Shown here: piece by piece, positions 42,502 through 50,585 of the stretch
Layout of the letters: every line of letters begins with the position of its first letter
Position numbering within the stretch: the first letter of the stretch is position 1
Source: JACVRX01 sp046726315
Lineage (GTDB): Bacteria; Actinomycetota; Actinomycetes; Jiangellales; Jiangellaceae
NCBI GenBank assembly: GCA_046726315.1
Contig: JBKPAG010000008.1
Span: 1-64,000, forward strand
Direction: 5' to 3'
Length of the DNA: 64,000 nucleotides
Translations under genes and position numbers: made by a program
The notes under the pieces: generated by a model
What the model saw: only the letters and a program-made list of their open reading frames with translations
Told to the model about the DNA's origin: nothing
Databases searched by the model: none

Positions 42502-42909
42502 ATGCTTGCGCGCCTGTTCGCCCGCACCATCGAAGTCTCGGCTCACTGCGATCTTCCCTGCGGCGTGTACGACCCGGCACAGGCCCGAATCGAGGCCCAG
42601 TCGGTCAAGGCCATCTGCGAAAAGCTGCAGGGCAACGACGACCCTGACTTCCGCACTCGGGCTCTGCTCATCAAGGAGCAGCGGGCCGAGCTGGTCAAGC
42701 ACCATCTCTGGGTGTTGTGGACCGACTACTTCAAGCCGCCGCACTTCGAGAAGTACCCCAACTTGCACCAGCTGTTCAATGAGGCCACCAAGCTCGCCGG
42801 TGGTGGGGCGGGTGGTGCCAAGTCGTCGACCGACCCCGGCGTCGCCGACGATCTGCTAGCCAAGATCGACGAGATCGCGCAGATCTTCGCGGAGACCAAG
42901 GCCGCCTGA
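42502..42909 (+). CDS. sodN: Nickel superoxide dismutase
   Basis: A 135-residue NiSOD precursor. The leader (MLARLFARTIEVSA) is followed by the nickel hook HCDLPCGVYDPAQ. After cleavage His1, Cys2 and Cys6 bind nickel. The rest forms the four-helix bundle (IEAQSVKAICEKLQGNDDPD, LWVLWTDYFKPPHFEKYP). The enzyme dismutates superoxide in the cytoplasm; in Streptomyces it is induced by nickel and controlled by Nur. The GC-rich divergent spacer with sodX is 122 nt. The ATG is preceded by GGAGAGGA. A strong terminator follows. Confidence 0.95.
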   Translation: MLARLFARTIEVSAHCDLPCGVYDPAQARIEAQSVKAICEKLQGNDDPDFRTRALLIKEQRAELVKHHLWVLWTDYFKPPHFEKYPNLHQLFNEATKLAGGGAGGAKSSTDPGVADDLLAKIDEIAQIFAETKAA

Positions 42910-42929
42910 CCCGACCCTGGAGAGCTCGA

Positions 42930-42966
42930 CACAGAGGCACCACTGTCGCGGCGTGGTGCCTCTGTG
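42930..42966 (+). terminator. Terminator after sodN
   Basis: Perfect 14-bp stem CACAGAGGCACCAC / GTGGTGCCTCTGTG with a 9-nt loop, 20 nt after the sodN stop. Confidence 0.85.
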
Positions 42967-42991
42967 CTGACCGGCGCGCAAGGAGGCCGTG

Positions 42992-43372
42992 ATGCCGACC
43001 GACCACGTTGAAATACGCGTGCCAGCGTCGGGGGCATACGTTTCGGTCCTTCGAACGGCCGCAGCGGGGATGGCTGCCCGGCTCGACTTCACCGTCGACG
43101 ACATCGAGGACTTGCGGATCGCCGTCGACGAGGCGTGCGCCGTGCTGATCCCGCTCGCCGAGACGGACGCGCGGCTGACTGCCAGCTTTGACCTCGAACC
43201 CGGTCGACTGCAGGTGACCGTTTCGGTCCCGTCGGATGCGACCGAACCACCGAGCCGGAACACCTTCGCATGGACCGTGCTGACCGCGCTGGCCGGCGAG
43301 GTCGACGCCAGGGTCGACGACGGCCAGGTCACGCTCACGTTACGCAAGCAGCAGGCGGTGAACCCGGGGTGA
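42992..43372 (+). CDS. Anti-sigma factor / serine kinase (RsbW-like)
   Basis: A 126-residue GHKL-fold protein. It resembles RsbW/UsfX anti-sigma-F factors: YVSVLRTAAAGMAARLDFTV, then DDIEDLRIAVDEACAVLIPL (the N-box helix, where the ATP-binding Asn is replaced by Val/Leu-type residues). It presumably binds and holds the sigma factor encoded next. ATG 42992 follows AAGGAGG. Its stop overlaps the sigma-factor ATG by 1 nt (TGATG), so the two proteins are produced together. No anti-anti-sigma gene is adjacent. Confidence 0.8.
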   Translation: MPTDHVEIRVPASGAYVSVLRTAAAGMAARLDFTVDDIEDLRIAVDEACAVLIPLAETDARLTASFDLEPGRLQVTVSVPSDATEPPSRNTFAWTVLTALAGEVDARVDDGQVTLTLRKQQAVNPG

Positions 43373-44148
43373 TGTCGGCGGGGATGGGGGTGAACCGCGA
43401 GGAGTCGCGGAGCCTGTTGGAGGCATTGTCCGTGCTCTCGGCAGGCGACCCGCTACGCGATGACGTCCGCACCCAACTGGTCACGATCCACCAGCCACTC
43501 GTCGAGCACCTGGCCCGTCGCTTTCGCAATCGCGGCGAGCCGTACGACGACCTCGTCCAGGTCGCGACGATCGGCCTGATCAAGGCGATCGACCGCTACG
43601 ACCCAGAACGAGGCGTCGAGTTCTCGACCTATGCCACGCCGACCATCGTCGGCGAGATCAAGCGCTGGTTCCGTGACAAGGGCTGGGCCGTGCGGGTTCC
43701 GCGCCGCCTCCAGGAGTTGCGGTTGGAGATCGGTTCCGCCACCGCGGCGCTCACCCAGGAACTAGGCCGGTCGCCGACCGTTGCCGAGCTCGCCGAGCGA
43801 ATAGGTACGGGCGAGGACGAGGTGCTGGAGGGCATGGAGTCCGCCGCCGCCTATAGCACGCTCTCTCTCGACGCCCCGGAGGGCGGTGAGCCCGACGGGC
43901 CGTCGGTCCTCGACATGCTCGGCGCGGAGGACGAGGCATTGGAGGGCGTCGAGAACCGGGAGGCGCTCAAACCGTTGCTCGCTGGCCTGCCGGAACGCGA
44001 GCGGCGAATCCTCGTGCTGCGGTTCTTCGCCGGCATGACCCAGTCGCAGATCGCGGTCGAGGTGGGGATCTCGCAGATGCACGTGTCCCGGCTGCTCGCC
44101 CGGACGCTGGTGAGGCTGCGCCAAGGGCTGCTGGTCGACGAGGCGTAA
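43372..44148 (+). CDS. sigF: Stress sigma factor of the SigB/SigF/SigG group
   Basis: A 258-residue sigma factor lacking region 1.1. Region 2: RGEPYDDLVQVATIGLIKAI and DRYDPERGVEFSTYATPTIV; region 3: VRVPRRLQELRLEIGSATAA, RSPTVAELAERIGTGEDEV; region 4: LPERERRILVLRFFAGMTQS and QIAVEVGISQMHVSRLLART. The layout is that of SigF-type general stress sigma factors in actinobacteria. It is coupled to the rsbW-like gene, which probably controls it by protein binding. The symbol is by family analogy; several SigB/F/G paralogues exist per genome. Confidence 0.85.
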   Translation: MSAGMGVNREESRSLLEALSVLSAGDPLRDDVRTQLVTIHQPLVEHLARRFRNRGEPYDDLVQVATIGLIKAIDRYDPERGVEFSTYATPTIVGEIKRWFRDKGWAVRVPRRLQELRLEIGSATAALTQELGRSPTVAELAERIGTGEDEVLEGMESAAAYSTLSLDAPEGGEPDGPSVLDMLGAEDEALEGVENREALKPLLAGLPERERRILVLRFFAGMTQSQIAVEVGISQMHVSRLLARTLVRLRQGLLVDEA

Positions 44149-44190
44149 CGCGGCAGGTGGTTTCGCGGGGACGGACGGTGGCCCCCGCTG

Positions 44191-44382
44191 TCAGCTCTCC
44201 TCCCACTCCCTGCGCCAGGCCCGGTTGGCCGTGACTGCCTGCAGCGCATTGCGCTGACTGAGCCCGACGTTGATCTCATCGACGCGCACCACGGCCCGGG
44301 CGAGCAGTCCGACGGTTCGCTCGATCAGTGCGACCGAAAGACCCGTTGCGCGATCGGTGACGGTTTCCGCGAACCCTGCCAT
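44191..44382 (-). CDS. Small hypothetical protein
   Basis: A 63-residue protein whose ATG is preceded by a very strong GGGAGGAATCC. AETVTDRATGLSVALIERTV and GLLARAVVRVDEINVGLSQR are helical and moderately hydrophobic; it ends WRREWEES. It has no known family. It is convergent with sigF and its upstream region is divergent from the histidine-kinase-like gene at 44517. It may be a small stress protein. Confidence 0.6.
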   Translation of the reverse strand: MAGFAETVTDRATGLSVALIERTVGLLARAVVRVDEINVGLSQRNALQAVTANRAWRREWEES

Positions 44383-44516
44383 GGATTCCTCCCAGTCAGC
44401 ACCCTGCGTGCTTCAAGACTCACTGCTGTCGATGTCGGTGCTGTTACGCCTCGGTAAACCCTCGCCATTCCGTAGGCCTGCTGGCTCTACCGATCTGCGG
44501 ATGTCACGATCGCAGC

Positions 44517-46097
44517 GTGCGAGCAGAAGTCGCAAACCGGGTCCAAGCTGCCGCGATGGGGTTCGCGGCAGCTATCGTCCTGGTGACGCTCGTCGTCCTC
44601 GCCATCCGTGCCGATGTAGCCGCACCGCATGCGAGCACGTGGCTCATCTTCCTCGACGTGGCCACCGGTCTGGCTTTCGTGGTCGCCGCCGCGCTTGCGC
44701 CTGGATCGCACGCGGAACGTGGGCTCATGGCGGCAGTGGGTGCGGCTTGGCTTACCGCCTCGTTCTTGCCGGCGGCCCGGTCCGTGCACCAGGCGGTGCT
44801 TGTGGTGGCGCTGATCGGGTTCCCCGCAGGCCGAGTGCGCGGGTCTAGCCGGTGGCTCCTCGTGGGTCTGGCCGTACCGGTCGCGATCGGGCTCCTGCCG
44901 CAGATAGCCGTGGCTGCGCTGTTCGCCCTGGTCGCTTTGTTTGTCCTGGTCGGGGGGCGGCGGGATGCCGCCGCCGGCTATCCGATCGTCGCGGCTATCG
45001 CCGTGGCGGCCACGCTGGGCGCCTCGTGGGTAGTCGCCCGTTGGCGGGCGGACGTCTTCGACCCCACCGTGGCGCTAGTGGGTTATGAGCTGGTGCTCCT
45101 AGCCGTCGCGATCGCGTTCCCGGTCGCCGCACAGGCAGTCATCCGTAGCCGGGCACGGCTCGTCGACCAGCTGCTCGCCGGCGAGCGGCTCACGGGTCTC
45201 GACGGCTTTGCGGTCGTGTTAGGACGCGTACTTGGTGATCCCAGCGTCCAGGTCTTCCGCTGGCACAACCCGGACGTGGGATACGTCGACGAACGTGGTC
45301 GCCAGGTGCCAACCGGAGGTGGTGACCGGCGGTGGCTCACGGTGGACGACCCCGACGGGCGTATTGCCGTCGTAGCGCACCAATCGTCGGCGCTGGACGA
45401 TCCACCGACGGCCGACGCGGTCGCTGCAGCAGTCCGGCTAGCGGTGAAACACCTGCGTTTGCAGGAGGAGCAGCGGCAGCAACTTGCCGAGCTCGAAGCC
45501 TCCCGCGCCAGGCTTGTCGCTGCTGCGGACCGCGAGCGGGAGCGAGCCGCGACGCAGCTCCGGCAGGACGTGGGAGTGTCGCTGCAATTGGCCCAGTCCG
45601 AGTTGACTGCGGTTCGTCCGGCAACGCGTGATCCGGCGGTAGCCGGGTCTCTCGACGTCGTCGTCACGGAGCTGGCAACCGCACGGGACGAGATCGTCGA
45701 ACTCGTCGCAGGAGTACCTCCGGCGCAGCTCGGGGGCGGACGGCTCCGCGACGCCCTGGACACAGTGGCCAAGCGCAGCCCGGTGCCGGTGTCGGTAACC
45801 GTCGACGCAGACGCGGCCGGCGACGCGGACACGGAGACAGCCTTCTTCTACGTCTGCTCGGAAGCCTTGGCCAACGCGGTCAAACACGCGGACGCGAACC
45901 GGATCGCCATCACCGTGCGGCGGACCGACGGCGCGATCATGGCCACGGTTTCCGACGACGGACGCGGCGGCGCGGACCTTTCCGGGTCGGGGCTGCTGGG
46001 CCTCGCGGACCGGCTGGCCGCTCGCAGCGGCCGGCTCCGGGTGGACAGTCCACCCGGAGCCGGCACGACGGTGACAGCGACACTTCCCGCTAGCTGA
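44517..46097 (+). CDS. Membrane histidine-kinase-like protein without the phospho-acceptor His
   Basis: A 526-residue protein. The N-terminal 230 residues form about seven membrane helices; a cytosolic sensor-like region (about 235-310), a coiled coil (LQEEQRQQLAELEASRARLV) and a NarL-kinase-type C-terminus follow. Where relatives have the H-box (ERDLHDGAQQ) this one reads ATQLRQDVGV, with Arg349 in place of the His and Gln in place of the Asp. The ATP-binding domain is complete: N-box EALANAVKH with Glu449 and Asn453, G1 box DDGRGG near residue 480, and SGLLGLADRLAARSGRLRVD. It should bind ATP but cannot autophosphorylate at the usual site. A second kinase-like gene at 47767 has the opposite defect. 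GTG 44517 is the probable start; no response regulator is directly adjacent. Confidence 0.8.
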   Translation: MRAEVANRVQAAAMGFAAAIVLVTLVVLAIRADVAAPHASTWLIFLDVATGLAFVVAAALAPGSHAERGLMAAVGAAWLTASFLPAARSVHQAVLVVALIGFPAGRVRGSSRWLLVGLAVPVAIGLLPQIAVAALFALVALFVLVGGRRDAAAGYPIVAAIAVAATLGASWVVARWRADVFDPTVALVGYELVLLAVAIAFPVAAQAVIRSRARLVDQLLAGERLTGLDGFAVVLGRVLGDPSVQVFRWHNPDVGYVDERGRQVPTGGGDRRWLTVDDPDGRIAVVAHQSSALDDPPTADAVAAAVRLAVKHLRLQEEQRQQLAELEASRARLVAAADRERERAATQLRQDVGVSLQLAQSELTAVRPATRDPAVAGSLDVVVTELATARDEIVELVAGVPPAQLGGGRLRDALDTVAKRSPVPVSVTVDADAAGDADTETAFFYVCSEALANAVKHADANRIAITVRRTDGAIMATVSDDGRGGADLSGSGLLGLADRLAARSGRLRVDSPPGAGTTVTATLPAS

Positions 46098-47646
46098 TCT
46101 TCTGCCACTGTTCGATCACGTAGATCAGGTTCTCGGCGCCCTGTTGATCGCCAAACCGCAGGCTGTCGCCATCGAGTTTCCACGTCATCCGGGACGTGGT
46201 GGCCGGCCCGCAGTGTTCAGGCTCCGTACTGGACGGTGGCAGCTTGCACCCGGTGAGCCGTGACATCAGTTCGCCCGTGTTGACGAAATTGACCGTGTTC
46301 CCGGTTCCTAGCAGTTCGCCGGCCTCGAAGGGCTCGTCTTGGGGTTCCGAATTGCCACAGTCAACTCCGGGGTCCTCGATCGGCCGGCAGCGCAACTCGA
46401 ACGTTCCCTGCCGGACCGTAAGCGTCCAGGTTCCACTCCACCCCGGTTCGTTAGACAGCCCGGCGCCCGCGACGTCAGCCGTGGTGATCTCGACCCGGTA
46501 CTTCCCGTCAGGCAGCTCAGAAACCTCTTCAGGGATGGCTTCTAGGCTGGCGTCGTCGTCGATCGCGCCTTGCTGGCAGTCGGTCGGCACGTCGGGCATG
46601 TCGGGTGCAGCGTTCGCAGCAGCAACCGTCTGGATTTCCGCCAGCAATTTCCCATCGTCTGGGTCGGCGGCGAGTCCATCCATGACCGGCGCCAGGCTGG
46701 CGCGCAGCTCGGCTATCTGATCCGGGCTGGCGGAGACAAAGCGCGTGCCCGTCCCGCACAACTCTCGTGCGATGGTGGTTTCGTCGTAGGTGGCTTCGAC
46801 CGAGGCCTGCATCGCCTTGTCAGCGGCCTCCCGTACCCAGTCCTGCTGCTTATCGGTGAGCGCGTCGAAGCGTTCCTTGCTGATCGACAGGACGAACACC
46901 TTTGGCCACAGCACCACGTTGGCGGTGACGTATCCGGCCTCAGGCGTCTCGCCCATCTGCGCGTACTGGGCGATGTCAAACTCGACGCCACGCAGTCGCC
47001 CGGCCTGGAGCTCGTCGATCCAGCCGAGGCCGAGATTCACCGGCGTTGCGCCGAGGAGGCGCACAGCGTCGGTTTGTACCGGCGAGTTGTAGACCCGGAA
47101 CGTGGCACCCTTCCAGTCCTCCGGTTCCAGCAGGGGGGCTTCCGCGGCGAACGGGCGGCGAAGTGGACCGACGGCGAGGCTGAGACCGACGACACCTGTC
47201 CCGTCGAGTTGCGCCAGCAGCTTGTCCGCGACCGGGCCGGACACGAGCGCTTTCTCGGCCGCGTAGCTGGTCAGTGTCATCGGCGCCTCGATTGCTTCCA
47301 GGCCTGCGATGCCGGCGTTGGCGAACGCGCGGGTCGACGGCCACCCGCCGTCCACATCTCCGGCGGCGATCGCTTCCACCAGATCGGACTCCGCCTCCGC
47401 CTCTCCTTGTCCGTACTCCTCGGTCACCTCGACCTTGATCCGCCCGTCGGACACCTTCTCCAGGTTGTCGACGAAGGCCTGCGGCCCGTACGACTGCCCG
47501 TTGTTGTTGACATGGTCGATGGTCGCGAGTTTCAGCACGACCGTGTCGCCTCCAGACTTGTCCGCGCTGGGTGTGGCAGAGCATGCCGCCACCATGGCGA
47601 CCGTCCCCACTGCGGCGGCCCACCGGCCGATTGGTTTCCTGTTCAT
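46090..47646 (-). CDS. TRAP-type (DctP) substrate-binding lipoprotein with C-terminal extension
   Basis: A 518-residue exported lipoprotein. The signal peptide ends in the lipobox VAAC. Residues about 40-345 are a DctP/TRAP solute-binding domain: DHVNNNGQSYGPQAFVDNLE, KVSDGRIKVEVTEEYGQGEA, NSPVQTDAVRLLGATPVNLG and YVTANVVLWPKVFVLSISKE. An extra roughly 170-residue domain with repeated strands and four or more cysteines (KYRVEITTADVAGAGL, GTFELRCRPIEDPG, LTGCKLPPSSTEPEHC) is fused behind it. No TRAP membrane subunits are nearby, so it is probably a receptor rather than a transporter part. It lies between two kinase-like genes, overlapping the first by 8 nt, tail to tail. ATG 47646 follows AGGAGG. 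Confidence 0.8.
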   Translation of the reverse strand: MNRKPIGRWAAAVGTVAMVAACSATPSADKSGGDTVVLKLATIDHVNNNGQSYGPQAFVDNLEKVSDGRIKVEVTEEYGQGEAEAESDLVEAIAAGDVDGGWPSTRAFANAGIAGLEAIEAPMTLTSYAAEKALVSGPVADKLLAQLDGTGVVGLSLAVGPLRRPFAAEAPLLEPEDWKGATFRVYNSPVQTDAVRLLGATPVNLGLGWIDELQAGRLRGVEFDIAQYAQMGETPEAGYVTANVVLWPKVFVLSISKERFDALTDKQQDWVREAADKAMQASVEATYDETTIARELCGTGTRFVSASPDQIAELRASLAPVMDGLAADPDDGKLLAEIQTVAAANAAPDMPDVPTDCQQGAIDDDASLEAIPEEVSELPDGKYRVEITTADVAGAGLSNEPGWSGTWTLTVRQGTFELRCRPIEDPGVDCGNSEPQDEPFEAGELLGTGNTVNFVNTGELMSRLTGCKLPPSSTEPEHCGPATTSRMTWKLDGDSLRFGDQQGAENLIYVIEQWQKIS

Positions 47647-47766
47647 GATGGCCTCCTGGTCGTCCGATATTTGGACGCTAGGAGCCGGGATCGGCCTGGC
47701 CCACCGGGTTCCCTCGGTATTCGGATGTGGATAACACTGCATCACGCGAACTCAGGTGTCCGCACA

Positions 47767-49515
47767 ATGGCGAACATGGCCGCGTCCGGCAAACCTCCAC
47801 GCGCACCGCAGGGGCGGGCACGTCGTGCCGCGACAGTGACCACGTCCCTAGCCACCGGCGTCGCGGGGCTGACGGTGCTGATGTCGGCTCTGGCGGATCG
47901 GGTCGCCGATGATCCGCTGGCCTTTGCCGAGCACCAGCTGCCGGCCTGGCTGTCGTTCGTCAGCCTCATAGCCGTTGGCCTCCTCGTCGCAGGTCTGTGG
48001 GCAACGCGAGCTCATCACCCGAGGGCGTCCATTGGGCTCGCTGTGGCTACCGCGGGCTCGCTCCTGCCGTTGTGGGCGGCCTGGTCATGGCTTCCTGACG
48101 TCGTTCGTGCTGGGCTGCTCGCTGCCACGCCGTTCGTCGTCGTGGGAGTGGCCCAGGTTGCCCTTGGCTGGTCGGTACCAAATTCCCGGAACGCGTTCGC
48201 GGCGATGCGCGTCGTGTTCGCTCTGGTCGTCGGCGGCGTGCTGGTTCATCTCCTCGGCTACAACCCGTTCGCGGACCCCGGTTGCGCCCGTACCTGCGAC
48301 GACGTAACGCCCCTTCTCGGCGGATTGATCTCGACGAAGTCAGCCGTGACGATCGCCGGCTTACTGACCTTGGTCGCAGCGTTTCTAGCTGTTGTCGTCG
48401 TGTTCCGCGAAAACGTCCCGCGAACGCCACGCCTGATCGTTGGCGCCGTGCTGATGGCGCTGAGCGCGCAGGTCGTGTCGGCGATATTGCGGTTAGCGAC
48501 CTGGGGGGACATCGCAGCCGCTGGCCTGCTGCTGGTCTTCCAGCCCATGGCCGTCACACTCGTCGCCGCGGCGGTGTGCGTGGTCGCGGCCCGAACCCTG
48601 CGGACCCGTTCCGCCGTCGACCGCTTGGCAGCCCGGCTGTCCGGATCAGTAGAGGCGCTCAGTGGCGTCCAAGGGGCTCACTTCGCCGTCCCGGGCGAGG
48701 CGCGATGGGTCGACGCGTCCGGCCGGGACGCCACTGAGGGGCCCGGCCACGACAGGGACGTCGTCCTGTCGGACGAGTCGGGCCCGGTGCTTCGTCTCCT
48801 GGTTCCCCCGGGCACCGACGAAGGCGACGTGCTCGCGGCGATCACACCCGCTACCCGGCTAGCGCTGCAGAACGCCCAGCTCTCGGCAGTAGCGAAGGCG
48901 CGGCTCGCGGACGTTCAGGCCTCCCAGCGCCGCGTGGTCGCCACTTCCGACGCCGTGCGACGGCGCATCGAACGCGACCTGCACGACGGCGCACAGCAGC
49001 GGCTGGTCAGCGTCGCGTTCCACCTGAAAGTCGCCCTCGCCGGTGTCGATCCCTCGACCGCCGCACAGCTTACGACCGCAGAGAACCGGGTTCGGGACGC
49101 CCTCGCCAACCTGCGCCGGCTCGCGCATGGCATCTTCCCCAGCGTGCTCACCGAAGAAGGACTTGCCGCTGCCTTGGACGAGCTGGTCGCGGCAACTGAT
49201 GTCCCGACGACGTTGGACGTCCGTTCGCGCATCGATGTCGACGCCGAGCCGGCTATGGCCGCATACGCGACGGCCGTCGCCGTCCTCGGCTCGTTCGAGC
49301 ACCCGGCACCGGACAGCCGTGCCTTGATCTCGATCGACCAGGAGGGCAACACGCTGACCGTCCGGGCGGAGGTGGAAGCCGGCGGTGGAGCGGTTGTGGC
49401 GACAGACTTCATCGATGTCGCCGACCGGGTGGGTGCCCTCGGCGGACGCTTCACCAGGTCGCAGACAGAAAGCGGCAGCACAGTGGTGACGGCGGTGATC
49501 CCATGCGGGTCGTAG
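47767..49515 (+). CDS. Membrane histidine-kinase-like protein with His but degenerate ATP-binding domain
   Basis: A 582-residue protein with eight or so membrane helices (about residues 20-285), a GAF-like linker (SGSVEALSGVQGAHFAVPGE) and the dimerisation H-box RRRIERDLHDGAQQRLVSVA (His406), typical of NarL-type kinases. The catalytic domain that follows has lost its ATP-binding residues: the N-box reads AYATAVAVLGSFEHPAP with Ala505 for Glu and Ser509 for Asn, and the DxGxG box is replaced by VEAGGGAVVATDFID; only DRVGALGGRF remains. It should accept phosphate but not make it. Its gene overlaps the response-regulator gene by 13 nt. The missing kinase activity could come from the protein at 44517. 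Confidence 0.85.
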   Translation: MANMAASGKPPRAPQGRARRAATVTTSLATGVAGLTVLMSALADRVADDPLAFAEHQLPAWLSFVSLIAVGLLVAGLWATRAHHPRASIGLAVATAGSLLPLWAAWSWLPDVVRAGLLAATPFVVVGVAQVALGWSVPNSRNAFAAMRVVFALVVGGVLVHLLGYNPFADPGCARTCDDVTPLLGGLISTKSAVTIAGLLTLVAAFLAVVVVFRENVPRTPRLIVGAVLMALSAQVVSAILRLATWGDIAAAGLLLVFQPMAVTLVAAAVCVVAARTLRTRSAVDRLAARLSGSVEALSGVQGAHFAVPGEARWVDASGRDATEGPGHDRDVVLSDESGPVLRLLVPPGTDEGDVLAAITPATRLALQNAQLSAVAKARLADVQASQRRVVATSDAVRRRIERDLHDGAQQRLVSVAFHLKVALAGVDPSTAAQLTTAENRVRDALANLRRLAHGIFPSVLTEEGLAAALDELVAATDVPTTLDVRSRIDVDAEPAMAAYATAVAVLGSFEHPAPDSRALISIDQEGNTLTVRAEVEAGGGAVVATDFIDVADRVGALGGRFTRSQTESGSTVVTAVIPCGS

Positions 49516-50147
49516 TTGCCGACGACGTCATGCTGGTCCGGTCGGGACTCGCCCGGCTGCTCACGGACGCTGGGGTCGACGTGGTGGGGGAGGCGGCCGA
49601 CGCCGATGCGCTGCTGAGGTCGGTCGCGCTGGAGCAACCCGACGTGGCAATCGTCGACATCCGGATGCCGCCGACCCACACCGACGAGGGTTTGGTCGCG
49701 GCTCGCCGCATCCGTGAGCGATACCCGACGACGGCAGTCGTCGTGCTCAGCCAGTACCTCGAGGCGCGCTACGCCCAGCGGCTGCTTGCCGACCAGCCGG
49801 GCGGGCTCGGTTACCTGCTCAAGGAGCGGGTCTCCGATATCGCCGTCCTTGTCGATGCCCTGCGCCGGGTGACCGAGGGTGAGTGCGTCATCGACCCGAC
49901 CATCGTGTCCCGCCTCATGCAACGTCGGCGTCCGGATTCTCCGCTCAGCCACCTCACGCCGCGCGAGCGAGAGATTCTCGCCCTGCTGGCCGAGGGGCGA
50001 TCGAACGCGGGCATCGCCGGCGAGCTCGTGCTCAGCGAACGCACCGTCGAAACAGTGTGCGCTCAGGTATTCCGCAAGCTCGGTCTGGAGCCATCACCTG
50101 ACGTCAACCGTCGCGTGCTGGCAGTGCTCACGTTGCTCCGCAGCTGA
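49503..50147 (+). CDS. NarL/FixJ-family response regulator
   Basis: A 214-residue response regulator. The receiver has acidic residues in RVVVADDVMLVRSGLARLL, the phospho-acceptor Asp52 in VAIVDIRMPP, a Ser in VVVLSQYLEARYAQRLL and Lys in GYLLKERVSDIA. The output domain is a LuxR helix-turn-helix (LTPREREILALLAEGRSNAG, then IAGELVLSERTVETVCAQVF). The ATG lies 13 nt inside the end of the upstream kinase-like gene, so the two are translationally coupled and presumably partners. Its targets may include the lipoprotein and kinase genes at this locus. Confidence 0.9.
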   Translation: MRVVVADDVMLVRSGLARLLTDAGVDVVGEAADADALLRSVALEQPDVAIVDIRMPPTHTDEGLVAARRIRERYPTTAVVVLSQYLEARYAQRLLADQPGGLGYLLKERVSDIAVLVDALRRVTEGECVIDPTIVSRLMQRRRPDSPLSHLTPREREILALLAEGRSNAGIAGELVLSERTVETVCAQVFRKLGLEPSPDVNRRVLAVLTLLRS

Positions 50148-50150
50148 GTC

Positions 50151-50546
50151 TCAGGACCGGCCCAGCGCGGCCCGAGCTGGGGCCGAGAACAGCGCAAGCA
50201 GCGCCGCCACACTGGCCAGTCCAAGCAGCAAGGCACCTGGCCAGAATCCGCCGCTGGCCATCTGGTAAGTCACGCCGAGCCCGAGCAGCTGAAGGAAAAC
50301 ACCCGCGCCGAAGGCCCAGCGTTTCTGCAGCCAGAGCGCGACGGCGACAACCAGCACGAGCAGACCCATCAGCGCGATGTACGCGGTCGCGCCTTCGAAC
50401 ACACCGCGATTGCTCGGCTCCTCGCTGGTGCGGCGAAGCAGAAGCCACCCGGCGAAGCCGAGCAATGCGGCCCCTTCGACAGCGACCACACCTGCGGCAA
50501 CTAGTAGGGCTGCGGGTCGTTGGTCGGGTGGCGGCCGGGTCGCCAT
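50151..50546 (-). CDS. Small integral membrane protein
   Basis: A 131-residue protein with four predicted membrane helices: LLVAAGVVAVEGAALLGFAG, AYIALMGLLVLVVAVALWL, AFGAGVFLQLLGLGVTYQMA and GALLLGLASVAALLALFSA. No catalytic motif. Similar unnamed membrane proteins are widespread in actinobacteria. It is convergent with the response-regulator gene (3 nt between stops) and divergent from the lipid-kinase gene. Confidence 0.75.
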   Translation of the reverse strand: MATRPPPDQRPAALLVAAGVVAVEGAALLGFAGWLLLRRTSEEPSNRGVFEGATAYIALMGLLVLVVAVALWLQKRWAFGAGVFLQLLGLGVTYQMASGGFWPGALLLGLASVAALLALFSAPARAALGRS

Positions 50547-50585
50547 CCGGACAGGCTACGGCGGCCGGAAGTTACCCTGACCGCC

